DNA of 64,000 nt from Dyadobacter chenhuakuii (GTDB taxonomy: Bacteria; Bacteroidota; Bacteroidia; Cytophagales; Spirosomataceae), in contig NZ_CP098805.1 of NCBI RefSeq assembly GCF_023821985.2, forward strand, positions 2,790,001 to 2,854,000, in the 5' to 3' direction. Below the pieces are notes generated by a model. The model was not told where the DNA came from and made no database searches. It worked only from the letters and a program-made list of their open reading frames with translations. Positions 44,635 through 54,537 of this stretch are shown piece after piece; position 1 is the stretch's first letter; every line of letters begins with the position of its first letter. Position numbers and translations under genes: made by a program.

Positions 44635-45282
44635 ATGGCGGAAATTGCTCCTTCGATACTTGCTGCTGACTTTGCGAATTTACAACGGGACGTAGAAATG
44701 CTGAACGTGAGCCAGGCAGATTATATACACGTTGATATTATGGACGGCATGTTTGTGCCGAATATTTCTTTTGGAATGCCCGTTTGTGAAGCCGTTCACA
44801 AGCATGCCACAAAGCCATTGGACGTGCATTTAATGATCGAGCAGCCGGATCGTTATCTGGAAGCATTTGCAAAAGCAGGCGCATCTATACTGACCGTACA
44901 TTACGAAGCCTGTCCGCATTTGCACCGGACTATCCAGCACATTAAGGAAGTGGGTGCGTTGCCCGGCGTTGCATTGAACCCGCATACGCCGGTGGAAGTG
45001 CTTTCGGAGATCCTGGGGGATGTTTCGCTGGTGCTAATTATGTCCGTAAATCCAGGTTTCGGCGGGCAGAAATTTATACAAAACACGTATCAGAAAATTG
45101 CCAGATTACAGGCTTTGAAAGAAAAATTTGGCTACACATTCAAGATTGAGGTGGATGGCGGCGTTAATCTTGACAATGCGCCTTTGCTTGTAAAAGAAGG
45201 CGTGAACATTCTGGTTGCAGGAAGCTTTGTTTTCAGTTCGGACGATCCGCTGAAAACCATTACCGACCTGAAAACCAGCTGA
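44635..45282 (+). CDS. rpe: Ribulose-phosphate 3-epimerase
   Basis: 215 aa TIM barrel. Signatures: IAPSILAADFANLQRDV, DYIHVDIMDGMFVPNISFG (metal-binding His and Asp), LDVHLMIEQPDRYLEAF, LIMSVNPGFGGQKFI and IEVDGGVNLDNAPLLV. It interconverts ribulose- and xylulose-5-phosphate. Xylulose-5-phosphate is the classic transketolase donor, and a transketolase pair lies 6 kb downstream. Confidence 0.95.
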   Translation: MAEIAPSILAADFANLQRDVEMLNVSQADYIHVDIMDGMFVPNISFGMPVCEAVHKHATKPLDVHLMIEQPDRYLEAFAKAGASILTVHYEACPHLHRTIQHIKEVGALPGVALNPHTPVEVLSEILGDVSLVLIMSVNPGFGGQKFIQNTYQKIARLQALKEKFGYTFKIEVDGGVNLDNAPLLVKEGVNILVAGSFVFSSDDPLKTITDLKTS

Positions 45283-45337
45283 TTTTCAAGGTTCCGAAAC
45301 ACCCCGATATGTTAAAAGATTTTTCCCGACCAGGACT

Positions 45338-46621
45338 ATGAAGTGGCTCAGATACTTCATTTTCAGCATTTTCGCGGCGTCCGGCCTGGCAGCTATTAAT
45401 GTCTCCCAAAGGCCGGAGCTGGCTGTCGCTAAATTTCCTTTGAAAATCAGCCCGAATGGCCGCCACATCACCGATAATAATGGCGTTCCGTTCCTGATGG
45501 TGGCCGATGTGGCCTGGCAAATGCTGCGTAAGCTGAGCTATACCGATGCGATTCATTATATGGATGCGCGCAAGTCTCAGTCATTCAATACATTCCTGGT
45601 TCAGCTTTTGCCCGCACTTCCCAATCAGCGGAATTTTAATAAGACCCTTCCATTTCAGGATAACGATATTTCAAAACCCAATAAGCCCTATTTCGACTAT
45701 TTTGACAAGATTATTGCCGCAGCAAAAGAGCGTAACCTTGTCGTGGGCATTGTGGTTTCCCGCAAAAGCTGGAATGCGATTTTCGATGCGCAAAATCCAA
45801 CGGTTTGGAAATATTACGGTGCCTATGTCGGTAAGCATTTTGCCAAGTACAGCAATGTGATCTGGATTGTGAGTGAGGAAGAATATCAGACAGCCGCTCA
45901 GTTTGAGGCTATTGCGGACGGAATCCGTTCCGTTTCCGAAGGTCAGATCCTAGCGTCGCTGAGCACTTGCTCGCCTTCGAGTGTGAACGACAGCTCAAAA
46001 GTCAGATCAGACCTAAAATTCATTATTCCGGATTCTACGGTGACGCCCGCTGAGTATGCGGCGCTGGCCAACTGGCAAAAAAACTCAGCCGAAGTTGCAT
46101 TAAGGCCATTTTTAATCGCCAATTCGGAGTTCCCCAAAGAAATAACGGATCAGTCTGTCTTGATCAGAAATCAGGCTTACCAGTCCATCATGAGTGCTGC
46201 TGCGGGCTTTTGCCATATGAGCACGATCAAAAATTTCAACCCGACATGGAAAGTTAACATCGATAAAGACGGCGCGGAATACATTCATGAACTCGTCAAA
46301 ATCCTGAAAGGCATTCCCTGGGAATATATGCAACCCGAAAACATCTCAGAACTGCTTCCCGATTCAACCGATAAGGCTGACATAGGCATAGTTTCTTTAT
46401 CCAATAAGAAAATGTCCATGTTATACTTGCCCGAATCGCGTCCGGTGCGGCTTAACCTCAATTATCTCAACGGGACGGACTTTGGAGCCGTCTGGTATAG
46501 TCCGCGCACGGGAAAAAGATGGTCAGGAGGTGAGTTTAGGGCTGCGCCGGAAGCGGTTGTTCAGCCACCCGATTCACAGCCGGGCTGGGATTGGATTCTC
46601 TTAATAGGAGCAAAAAAATGA
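45338..46621 (+). CDS. Secreted apiosidase-like (DUF4038) glycoside hydrolase-like protein
   Basis: 427 aa with a signal peptide. TIM-barrel region of the DUF4038 type: ITDNNGVPFLMVADVAWQML, IHYMDARKSQSFNTFLVQLL, VVGIVVSRKSWNAIF, WIVSEEEYQTAAQFEAIA. The C-terminal 80 residues match the small beta domain after it. The catalytic GGE of the best-known members is replaced by SEEEY, so activity is not assured. It overlaps the next gene by 4 bases, so a functional link with the PorE-like protein is likely. Confidence 0.78.
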   Translation: MKWLRYFIFSIFAASGLAAINVSQRPELAVAKFPLKISPNGRHITDNNGVPFLMVADVAWQMLRKLSYTDAIHYMDARKSQSFNTFLVQLLPALPNQRNFNKTLPFQDNDISKPNKPYFDYFDKIIAAAKERNLVVGIVVSRKSWNAIFDAQNPTVWKYYGAYVGKHFAKYSNVIWIVSEEEYQTAAQFEAIADGIRSVSEGQILASLSTCSPSSVNDSSKVRSDLKFIIPDSTVTPAEYAALANWQKNSAEVALRPFLIANSEFPKEITDQSVLIRNQAYQSIMSAAAGFCHMSTIKNFNPTWKVNIDKDGAEYIHELVKILKGIPWEYMQPENISELLPDSTDKADIGIVSLSNKKMSMLYLPESRPVRLNLNYLNGTDFGAVWYSPRTGKRWSGGEFRAAPEAVVQPPDSQPGWDWILLIGAKK

Positions 46622-48672
46622 ATAAAACCTTACTCTTCAACGTTTTTCTGCTGCTTTCGGCAGTTGTTATAAATAAAGGATACGGTCAGCAGATTTTGTG
46701 GGCTAATAAAGTGCTGGGCTATTCTTCCGAAAACCGGCCCGCGCAGTACGGGCACGCCTTCCGCGCAAAACAAATTCTCGGCATTCCTAACAAGCTTCCT
46801 GATTTCGGGAATAGTCCGTGCGCCTGGATGCCCGCCGATCCGGATGGCCGGAATGAAGAGTGGATTAAGGTCGGTTTTGAAAAAACAATTTCCCTGAAAC
46901 AGGTTGCTATCGCAGAAAATTTCAATCCGGGCGCCATTGCCCGGGTGTATGCCTATGATGAGTCTGGGAAGGAATTTCTTATTTCCGACACACCCGCAGC
47001 ACAGCTCAATGTCAAAGGCAGAATGTTCAGGATCTTTCCAAAACAACAGAATATCCTGGCCAATGCGATCAAGATTGTGATGCAACCTTCGAAAGTTTCG
47101 GGAGCGAATCAAATCGATGCAATAGGCATTTCCGACGACACGACGCCCATTGAAGCTGTCATTAACATTGCAAAAGGGCCGCTTTTGAAAACCAAACGTG
47201 AAAACATGGGAGCGGCGATCAACAGTCAGGGCCAGGAAGTTGCGCCTATTATTGCCCCCGATGGCAAAACGCTTTATTTCACGAGAGGCAATTTTCTGGG
47301 CAATGTAGGCACGTCAGAAACACAGGATATCTGGTATTCCAAACTAAATGAAAAAAATGTCTGGGGCGCAGCGGTGAATATGGGCCCGCCGATCAATAAT
47401 GCTGCTGATAATGCTATAACAAGCATTTCGGCAGACGGCAAAACCATTTATGTTATCAATGTTTACCGGCCGGACGGCTCCATGGAGTTAGGATTGTCGC
47501 GCTGTTTTCAGACGAAGACGGGCTGGACTTTTCCCAAAGAATACAAAATCAACAACCTCAGGGAAAGCATTACGGGCAATAATAAGATCAAACAGGTCGA
47601 AAGCATGGAAACCACGGTTTCGCCGTATGGTAATGTGATGATCATCTCGGTTGAGCGCAGCGATACGGAAGGAAAAAAGGACTTGTATGTTTCCTTTCTG
47701 CAATCGAGCGACAGCTGGTCGGAGCCGCTGCATCTTGGAAATGTGATCAATACGGCCGATTATGAAGGAACTCCGTTTTTGGCATTGGACAACAAAACAT
47801 TATATTTTTCCTCACACGGACACAGCGGCTACGGAGCCGGTGATTTGTTCCTCACCCGCCGGCTGGACGACACCTGGGTCAATTGGTCGAAACCTGAAAA
47901 CCTTGGCCCGGTGATTAATACTTCGCTTTGGGATGCTTATTTTAATGTTCCTGCAACGGGTGATTATGCCTATTTCAGTGCCAGCGAAAAGGTTTCGGGG
48001 CAGGAAGATATTTTTCGTGTAAGGCTTACTCCCGAGACACGCCCGGATCCGGTGGCCATCATTTCCGGGACCATCCTGGAAGCAGAAACAAACAAGGCTG
48101 TGCGTTCCGACCTCATCGCACAGATCAAGAAAAACAATGATGTTTTCACAAAAGCAACATTTGACCCGGAAACCGGCGAGTACCGGCTTATTTTGCCGCT
48201 GAAAGAAATTTACCGCATTACGGCCTCTGAAAACGGCTATTTCCCTTTTACTGAGGAAATTGATTTATCCAAAGACACCACATTACGTAACATCCGGAAA
48301 GACCTTTATCTGCAACCGATCAAAGCGGGGCAGCGGATCAGGCTTAGCAGCACCATGTTTGCGCAGAGCAGCGCCGAAGTGATCCGGTCGTCTTACCCGG
48401 AGCTGGACAGGATTGTTTCGGCTATGACAAGTTATCCGGCAATGGAAATTTTGCTGGAAGGACATACAGACAATCAGGGCGAAGTCCAAAAAAATGTGAA
48501 GCTGGCGGAAGACCGTGTGCAACAGGTCAAAAAATATCTTTTATCAAAAGGAGTAGACGGCAAAAGGATCCAGACAAAGGCCTGGGGACCAGCCAAACCC
48601 ATTGCCAGCAACCTCACTGAACAGACCCGCCAGAAGAACCGGCGCGTGGAGTTTACAATTCTTAAAATCTAA
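46618..48672 (+). CDS. PorE-like outer-membrane protein: discoidin-like, beta-propeller, CRD and OmpA domains
   Basis: 684 aa from the ATG at 46618, chosen for its signal peptide and for a rare clear Shine-Dalgarno site (AGGAG at 46607). Domains: a galactose-binding-like fold (about 25-170, EEWIKVGFEKTISLKQVAI), a WD40-like PD40 propeller (about 190-475; repeats such as IIAPDGKTLYFTRG and TPFLALDNKTLYFSSHGHSG), a carboxypeptidase-regulatory fold (about 485-570) and a C-terminal OmpA peptidoglycan-binding domain (EILLEGHTDNQGEVQKNVKL). PorE of the type IX secretion system has the same propeller-CRD-OmpA order, but with TPRs in front. It likely anchors something to peptidoglycan. Confidence 0.85.
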   Translation: MNKTLLFNVFLLLSAVVINKGYGQQILWANKVLGYSSENRPAQYGHAFRAKQILGIPNKLPDFGNSPCAWMPADPDGRNEEWIKVGFEKTISLKQVAIAENFNPGAIARVYAYDESGKEFLISDTPAAQLNVKGRMFRIFPKQQNILANAIKIVMQPSKVSGANQIDAIGISDDTTPIEAVINIAKGPLLKTKRENMGAAINSQGQEVAPIIAPDGKTLYFTRGNFLGNVGTSETQDIWYSKLNEKNVWGAAVNMGPPINNAADNAITSISADGKTIYVINVYRPDGSMELGLSRCFQTKTGWTFPKEYKINNLRESITGNNKIKQVESMETTVSPYGNVMIISVERSDTEGKKDLYVSFLQSSDSWSEPLHLGNVINTADYEGTPFLALDNKTLYFSSHGHSGYGAGDLFLTRRLDDTWVNWSKPENLGPVINTSLWDAYFNVPATGDYAYFSASEKVSGQEDIFRVRLTPETRPDPVAIISGTILEAETNKAVRSDLIAQIKKNNDVFTKATFDPETGEYRLILPLKEIYRITASENGYFPFTEEIDLSKDTTLRNIRKDLYLQPIKAGQRIRLSSTMFAQSSAEVIRSSYPELDRIVSAMTSYPAMEILLEGHTDNQGEVQKNVKLAEDRVQQVKKYLLSKGVDGKRIQTKAWGPAKPIASNLTEQTRQKNRRVEFTILKI

Positions 48673-48699
48673 AAAATATCCTATAAAGGGAATTTTGCT

Positions 48700-48707
48700 T
48701 AATTTCG
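48700..48707 (+). promoter_or_regulatory. -7-like box TAATTTCG upstream of GT39 gene
   Basis: TAATTTCG followed by CGG, 78 bases upstream of the ATG at 48785. The same TAATTTCGCG recurs at 57392 before the GT2 gene. It is a C-variant of the TAnnTTTG box and a modest candidate. Confidence 0.35.
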
Positions 48708-48784
48708 CGGCAACTCGGTCTGTTTCCCAATTTTTGGGCAAAATAGAACGATACAGAAATTTTAGCGCACATCAACTTTCTTAA

Positions 48785-50653
48785 ATGTCTTCAAACCGTA
48801 CGAACGAAACTCTGAAAACCTGGCTCATTTTCGCTGTCATTTTAATTGCGGGAACTGCGCTCAGGCTTCACAATCTGGATCGTTACAGTATTTTCTTCGA
48901 TGAGAGAAGCACAATGGTGATCAGCCAGGGTGTTGTGTTGGAAGGTGCCAACCAAAAGGAAGTTTTTTCTAAGCTGACATTATCGGATTCGCAGTTCTGG
49001 AAAACACCTGAATTCAGCCTCAGGCCGCCAAGAGTCTTACGCTCATTTACTTACAACGAAAATTATGCCCCGCGTGCATTTACACCCGCCGAGTTTTGGG
49101 CACCCAAAACAATAGAAGATTATTACGAAGCCAATAACCGGAGTGATATTGGAAACAGCCCTTTCTATTATCTGCTGCTGCATTATTGGATGGAGGTTTT
49201 CGGTCTTTCGGACTTCTCCGCGCGATCCCTTTCTGTGCTTTTCAGCGTGCTCATCATTGGTGTGGTATACTTGTTCGGAAGGCGTTTTTTTGGGGTTAAT
49301 ACAGGACTGATTGCCGCTGCGATCGTGGCTATCGAGCCGTTTTTTATCGGTTACAGCCAGCAAGCGCGCAGTTACTCCTTAATGTTCTTCCTTACCCTGC
49401 TTGCTACCTATTTCTTTTTACAAATCATTGAAAGAGAGGCTGCAAAGCGGAAAACAACCCGGCTTTACATAGGCTACATTATAACTGCAGGATTAAGCAT
49501 CCTATCCCATTTTCTTTCTATTGCGGTCCTTTTGGGGCACGCCTTATATGCTTTACTTTTTCTAAGGAATGTCAAAGGTTGGATAAGAATGGCGGTTTCG
49601 GCCGTAGCGGCTTTGTCTGGTGTGGCCTGGTGGATGATTTATGGCGGCGGGACGTATACGCTGCATACGCTTAATTATCAGGCAGCGCTCTACAAAAGAA
49701 TGGCCGAAACACGGCCTATGGACAATCCTTTCGGCATTATTTTACCTGCCACAATTGGTAATGTGTTCACCAAAGCGCTGCCACTTTTTTCAGACCTAAT
49801 TATTTTTACCAACGGACTGACGGATGCCCTTGCCGGCAGAAAGAATGTAATTGTTTCTATATCAATTGGCGTGCTGCTGATCATTTGGTATCGGTTCAGA
49901 AACCACATTAAAATGAATGACGGAGTGAAAGCGGCTATTCCTTTCGTTCTGGCCATTTCCGGTGCTGTATTTTACTCAAATCATAAGCTGCAATTCATCA
50001 TTCTTTCGGTCAGTATTTTTGCACTCTCCTTTATTCCCGATGTGCATATGCAGGCTGATAAGCAGCATAGGAGACGGCTTTGGATCGTCTATATTATGGC
50101 GCTGTTTCCAACGATCTTTTTGATTATTATGTCGTTCAAAAACGGCCATACATATGGATTGATGCAACGATATTCGGGTTTTTCGTTTCCCTATGCGATC
50201 ATATTGCTGAGTCTTTTGCTGCAATATTACAACACCATTAAGCTGGAATTCAGGGCATTGATCTTTGTTGGCTTAGCTTGTCAGTTGTATTTTGTTTCGT
50301 TACGGCTTGGAGAATTCTATGCAGACCGGTCGGTGAAATACGGCTATTTTTCGACACCGCGGGCTCCTAACCCTTACTATGAGGCGGCGCAAAAAATTAA
50401 GGAATTGTATCAGGAAGGCGACACGATCCTGTATCCCGCTTCCCGCTATCCGATTTTATCAGAAATGGACAGGACATTCCTCTCCTATTCGGTTCAGGAC
50501 GCGCAGGTGACGAATTTGTATCTGCCCAAAGACGCCCAATATGTGCAGGTGATGGACACGACACAGACTACACATATTTTACTTAAAAAAGCAGGAAATC
50601 CTGAACCGGTTGTGATCAAGAAATTGAAAGGGCTGCGTTACGGATTGGAGTAG
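48785..50653 (+). CDS. GT39/GT-C family membrane glycosyltransferase
   Basis: 622 aa, about 11 predicted membrane helices. The first extracytoplasmic loop carries the GT-C acidic motif in IFFDERSTMVI, and the early part has SPFYYLLLHYWMEVFGLSDF and ARSYSLMFFLTLLATYF, as in ArnT/PMT proteins. It would transfer a sugar from a polyprenyl-phosphate donor on the periplasmic side. First gene of the glycan cluster. Confidence 0.87.
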   Translation: MSSNRTNETLKTWLIFAVILIAGTALRLHNLDRYSIFFDERSTMVISQGVVLEGANQKEVFSKLTLSDSQFWKTPEFSLRPPRVLRSFTYNENYAPRAFTPAEFWAPKTIEDYYEANNRSDIGNSPFYYLLLHYWMEVFGLSDFSARSLSVLFSVLIIGVVYLFGRRFFGVNTGLIAAAIVAIEPFFIGYSQQARSYSLMFFLTLLATYFFLQIIEREAAKRKTTRLYIGYIITAGLSILSHFLSIAVLLGHALYALLFLRNVKGWIRMAVSAVAALSGVAWWMIYGGGTYTLHTLNYQAALYKRMAETRPMDNPFGIILPATIGNVFTKALPLFSDLIIFTNGLTDALAGRKNVIVSISIGVLLIIWYRFRNHIKMNDGVKAAIPFVLAISGAVFYSNHKLQFIILSVSIFALSFIPDVHMQADKQHRRRLWIVYIMALFPTIFLIIMSFKNGHTYGLMQRYSGFSFPYAIILLSLLLQYYNTIKLEFRALIFVGLACQLYFVSLRLGEFYADRSVKYGYFSTPRAPNPYYEAAQKIKELYQEGDTILYPASRYPILSEMDRTFLSYSVQDAQVTNLYLPKDAQYVQVMDTTQTTHILLKKAGNPEPVVIKKLKGLRYGLE

Positions 50654-50768
50654 GCAATGTAGGCTGATATCAAAAGCCGACAAATAAGATTTTGTATATT
50701 GCACTCTCAAAATCGAAGATTTGACCTTTATTTAGTGAGATTTTCTTAATATCGACATATACACAGGC

Positions 50769-51596
50769 ATGACCGCAGAAGAGATATTGAATGACCCAAG
50801 ACAAATAAGCGGAGAACTTCGGCTTAAAATTCTGGGTCTCTACCACAAAGCAAATGCCGGTCATATCGGCTGCTCATTAAGCTGCATTGATCTGATGATC
50901 GCTGTTCTTTTTCTGCAAAAATCGGAGGAAGACACCTTTATTTTATCCAAAGGACACGCCGCCGCCGCATTATACGCCTGCCTGAATGTTACGGGCGAAA
51001 TTACAGACGAAGAACTGGACACTTTTTACCTGGACGGCACCTCACTCCCAGCCCATCCGGCCCCAAGGCAATACAAAGGAATTCCTTTTGCGACCGGCTC
51101 GCTAGGTCACGGCCTCCCCATTGCAACTGGAATCGCCCACGCAGCAAAAGTCGGTGGAGAAGAAACTTATTCATTCGCGTTGCTTTCAGATGGAGAGACA
51201 AATGAAGGAACCACCTGGGAAGCAGCACATTATGCGATCCAGAATCAGCTGGATAATCTGTTTATGATTGTTGATAAAAACGGTTTGCAGGGTTTTGGTC
51301 CAACGGATAAAGTGTTGGGAGAAACAGCCTCCGTTGAGAAATGGAATGCAATCGGTTTTGAAACGATAGAGGTTGACGGTCACGACATTATTGCGCTAAG
51401 TCTGGCTATTGACGAACTTAAAACGCACAAGAACGGGCTGCCAAAGGCGATTATCGCAAACACTGTGAAGGGTAAGGGAGTGTCCTACATGGAGAATAAA
51501 TTAGAGTGGCATTATTTACCAATGAACAAAGACCAATACGAGCAAGCCACGCTGGAAGTAAAGGAACGCTACTTTAATGAATTGACGAATGCTTGA
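50769..51596 (+). CDS. Transketolase, N-terminal (TPP-binding) subunit
   Basis: 275 aa. The thiamine-diphosphate domain is intact: LSKGHAAAALYACLNV, TGSLGHGLPIATGIAHAAK, and LLSDGETNEGTTWEAAHYAI with the metal motif, then FMIVDKNGLQGFGPT. It lacks the pyrimidine and C-terminal domains, supplied by a separate ORF at 53617. Split transketolases form alpha2-beta2 enzymes. It overlaps the next ORF by 8 bases. A ketose for the cluster's glycan is its likely product. Confidence 0.93.
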   Translation: MTAEEILNDPRQISGELRLKILGLYHKANAGHIGCSLSCIDLMIAVLFLQKSEEDTFILSKGHAAAALYACLNVTGEITDEELDTFYLDGTSLPAHPAPRQYKGIPFATGSLGHGLPIATGIAHAAKVGGEETYSFALLSDGETNEGTTWEAAHYAIQNQLDNLFMIVDKNGLQGFGPTDKVLGETASVEKWNAIGFETIEVDGHDIIALSLAIDELKTHKNGLPKAIIANTVKGKGVSYMENKLEWHYLPMNKDQYEQATLEVKERYFNELTNA

Positions 51597-53583
51597 CCAA
51601 TTGCCGGTTTTCCGCGATAAAATAGAAAGTTTAAAAGGGCCAGTTTTTGTTTTTGGTGCAAGCGGCTTCATCGGAGCCAATCTTTTCAACGAAATTTTTA
51701 AGATCCGAAAGGACTGTTATGCGCTCACACACGACGCAACAAAAGCATGGAGGCTGAAATTGCTGAATGTTCCTTTTGAAAACATTGTCCATTGCGATAT
51801 CCTTTCTAATAACTCTGTTCAAGAGGTTTTTGAAAAATATAAACCGCAAACGATTTTTAATCTGGCGGCCTACGGCGCTTACAGCAAGCAAAATAATGTT
51901 AATCTGACCTATGAAACCAATGTCATAGGAACCGTAAACATTCTGCAAAACTGTACTACCGAAATGGTTTATATCCATGCGGGAAGCAGTTCGGAATATG
52001 GGTTCAACTGCACTTCTCCAAAAGAGACTGATCGCGTCGAGCCAAACAGTCATTATGCGGTTTCCAAGGTTTCAGCGGCGTATTTATTAGAATATTATGC
52101 CAAAGTTTTCAACCTGAAAACGCTTAATCTCAGACTTTATTCCATTTACGGATATTGGGAAGAGCCGGACCGGCTAATCCCGAAACTAATCGAAAACGCC
52201 CGGAAAAAGCAACTTCCTTCGCTCGTATCTCCGGATATAAGCCGTGATTTTGTTTTCATAGAAGACTGCGTGGAAGCGTTTCTGGACGCGGCATTAAAGA
52301 TTAACAAGGAAACTTCCGGGAAGTCCTACAACATTGCAACGGGTCGTAAAACTACCATGGGCGACCTCGTTGATACATCCAGACGAACATTCAACATTAC
52401 GCAGGAGCCGCAGTGGGGCAGCATGTCCAACAGAAAATGGGACCTTGCTGAATGGTTCGGCGATCCGAGCGCATTTGAAACGGACTTTGGCTGGAAAGCC
52501 CGGACTTCGCTGGAAACCGGCCTTTCAAAATACAGTGACTGGCAGGCGCAGATAAAATACGAAGACCGTGTCATTCCTGCTTTCGAAAACCCGAAACTGA
52601 ATCCGATCATTACCGCGATCATCGCTTGTTATAAGGATGCGCAGGCTATCCCGTTCATGTACGAGCGGCTTGTGAAGACTTTCAATGATCTGAAAGTGCG
52701 CTATGAAATCATATTTGTCAATGATAACTCGCCTGATAATCAGGAAGAAGTGATTAGCCAGATTTGTGATAAAGATCCTAATGTTGTTGGAATCAGTCAC
52801 TCGCGTAATTTCGGATCTCAATCTGCATTTTTGAGTGGAATGGAGATTGCAACGGGCGATTGCGTGGTTTTAATGGATGGTGATTTACAGGATCCGCCGG
52901 AAATTATCCCTGCTTTTTACGAGAAATGGATGGAAGGATTCGATGTCGTTTATGGCGTTAGGGTTCAGAGGGAAATGAAACCGCACATTCACTTTTTCTA
53001 TAAATCGTTTTATAAAGTATTTCAGGGTCTCAGCTATATTTCGATTCCCCGCGATGCCGGCGATTTTTCTATGATTGATCGCAAGGTTGTTAAGGAGTTG
53101 GTAGATCTGCCTGAAACAGAGCAGTTTCTGCGTGGATTGCGTGCTTGGGTTGGTTTCAAGCAAACGGGCGTTCCTTATGTAAGGCCGGAGAGAATGTTTG
53201 GCGTATCAACCAACAACTGGACAAAAAACATCTGGTGGGCGAAAAAAGCGATTTTCTCGTTCAGCTTTGCTCCGTTGGAATTGATGAGTTACGCAGGTTT
53301 TGCACTAACCGGATTTTCGATTTTAGGGATTATCTGGCAAATCTTAGCGAAATTCGTGTTTTTCAGGGACACACCGCAAGGCATCAGCACCGTTATTGTA
53401 TTGGTTGTTTTCTTTGGAGGGTTAACGATTCTGGGCATCTCATTCTTGGGAGAATACATTGCCAAGATCTTTGAAGAAACCAAAAAGCGACCAAAATACA
53501 TCCGTACCAGAATCCGCCGCGGCTCAAAATCATACAAAACCGCAGACGAGATCCGGACGTTAGTGAAGCAATTGAGGAAGTAA
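51589..53583 (+). CDS. Fused NAD-dependent epimerase/dehydratase and DPM-type GT2
   Basis: 664 aa. Residues about 15-330 are an extended SDR: nucleotide-binding FVFGASGFIGANLF, then LAAYGAY, SSSEYGF and the catalytic YAVSK. Residues about 340-660 are a GT2: YEIIFVNDNSPDNQEE, VVLMDGDLQDPPEIIPAFY and two C-terminal membrane helices (about 565-625), the GtrB/polyprenyl-phosphate sugar synthase layout. Fusion of sugar modification and polyprenyl loading in one chain is unusual and implies substrate channelling. It lies between the two transketolase halves and overlaps the first. Confidence 0.92.
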   Translation: MLDQLPVFRDKIESLKGPVFVFGASGFIGANLFNEIFKIRKDCYALTHDATKAWRLKLLNVPFENIVHCDILSNNSVQEVFEKYKPQTIFNLAAYGAYSKQNNVNLTYETNVIGTVNILQNCTTEMVYIHAGSSSEYGFNCTSPKETDRVEPNSHYAVSKVSAAYLLEYYAKVFNLKTLNLRLYSIYGYWEEPDRLIPKLIENARKKQLPSLVSPDISRDFVFIEDCVEAFLDAALKINKETSGKSYNIATGRKTTMGDLVDTSRRTFNITQEPQWGSMSNRKWDLAEWFGDPSAFETDFGWKARTSLETGLSKYSDWQAQIKYEDRVIPAFENPKLNPIITAIIACYKDAQAIPFMYERLVKTFNDLKVRYEIIFVNDNSPDNQEEVISQICDKDPNVVGISHSRNFGSQSAFLSGMEIATGDCVVLMDGDLQDPPEIIPAFYEKWMEGFDVVYGVRVQREMKPHIHFFYKSFYKVFQGLSYISIPRDAGDFSMIDRKVVKELVDLPETEQFLRGLRAWVGFKQTGVPYVRPERMFGVSTNNWTKNIWWAKKAIFSFSFAPLELMSYAGFALTGFSILGIIWQILAKFVFFRDTPQGISTVIVLVVFFGGLTILGISFLGEYIAKIFEETKKRPKYIRTRIRRGSKSYKTADEIRTLVKQLRK

Positions 53584-53616
53584 TTGCAATAGTCAAAGCA
53601 TCATCATACAAACCGA

Positions 53617-54537
53617 ATGAGAAAAGAATTTTCAAACGCTATGGAGCAGTTGGCAGTGGAGGATGACTCCGTTGTCTTCATTACTGGCGATCTTGGCTAT
53701 AATGCATTGGAAAATTTGCAGGCCAAAATGGGTAAAAGATTTATAAATGCTGGTGTTGCTGAGCAGAATATGGTCGGCGTGGCAGCAGGATTTGCACATA
53801 AAGGCTATAAAGTTTTCTGTTACAGCATTGCCCCTTTTATTGTTTACCGTTGCTTAGAGCAGTTCCGTAACGATGTGTGTTTCAATAACTTACCCGTATT
53901 TCTGGTTGGGAACGGCGGTGGTTATGGATACGGAATCATGGGAAGCAGCCATCATACAATTGAAGATCTGGCTTGCCTGAGCGGCCAGCAGAACGCAAAT
54001 GTGTGGGTTCCGGCTTTTGCTGATGAAGTGGAACCTATGATCCAACAGATTGTCACTGACGCGCGCCCCGCTTACCTGCGTTTGGGCGCTGGAAAAACAA
54101 CTCCCGACAACAGTTACATTTCAGGCTCGTTCAAAGTAATCCATGCGCCGGAAACGGCCGAAATTACGGTTTTTGCATTAGGACCAATTGCTAATAATGT
54201 CATGACCGCCCTTTCGCTTTCGGAAGATCTTACAGCGAAGGTGAATGTGATTACGGCAATGCATTTCCCTTTGCAAATTACCGACGAAGTGGAAACGCTC
54301 ATTCGGAAAGCGCCTGCAATTCTTGTGGCGGAAGAACACATCAGCATTGGCGGATTGGCGCAACAGCTTTCTGTCCAGCTTTTGGAGAAAGGCATTTTCC
54401 CACGCGCTTTCAAAAGCCTCAGAGCAGAAGGTTATCCGAACGCCCGTTACGGAAGTCAGACATATCACCAGAAATTATCCGGCCTCGATCCTGATTCCAT
54501 CGTTTCCCATATTGGTCAGTTAATGATTCCGGCATGA
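53617..54537 (+). CDS. Transketolase, C-terminal subunit
   Basis: 306 aa: pyrimidine-binding domain with FINAGVAEQNMVGVAAGFAH (the Glu that activates the cofactor), GGYGYGIMGSSHHTIEDLA, ARPAYLRLGAGK, then a transketolase C domain (ITVFALGPIANNVMTALSL, ILVAEEHISIGGLAQQL). It is the partner of the subunit at 50769, from which it is separated by the epimerase/GT2 fusion. The next gene starts within its stop (ATGA). Confidence 0.93.
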   Translation: MRKEFSNAMEQLAVEDDSVVFITGDLGYNALENLQAKMGKRFINAGVAEQNMVGVAAGFAHKGYKVFCYSIAPFIVYRCLEQFRNDVCFNNLPVFLVGNGGGYGYGIMGSSHHTIEDLACLSGQQNANVWVPAFADEVEPMIQQIVTDARPAYLRLGAGKTTPDNSYISGSFKVIHAPETAEITVFALGPIANNVMTALSLSEDLTAKVNVITAMHFPLQITDEVETLIRKAPAILVAEEHISIGGLAQQLSVQLLEKGIFPRAFKSLRAEGYPNARYGSQTYHQKLSGLDPDSIVSHIGQLMIPA

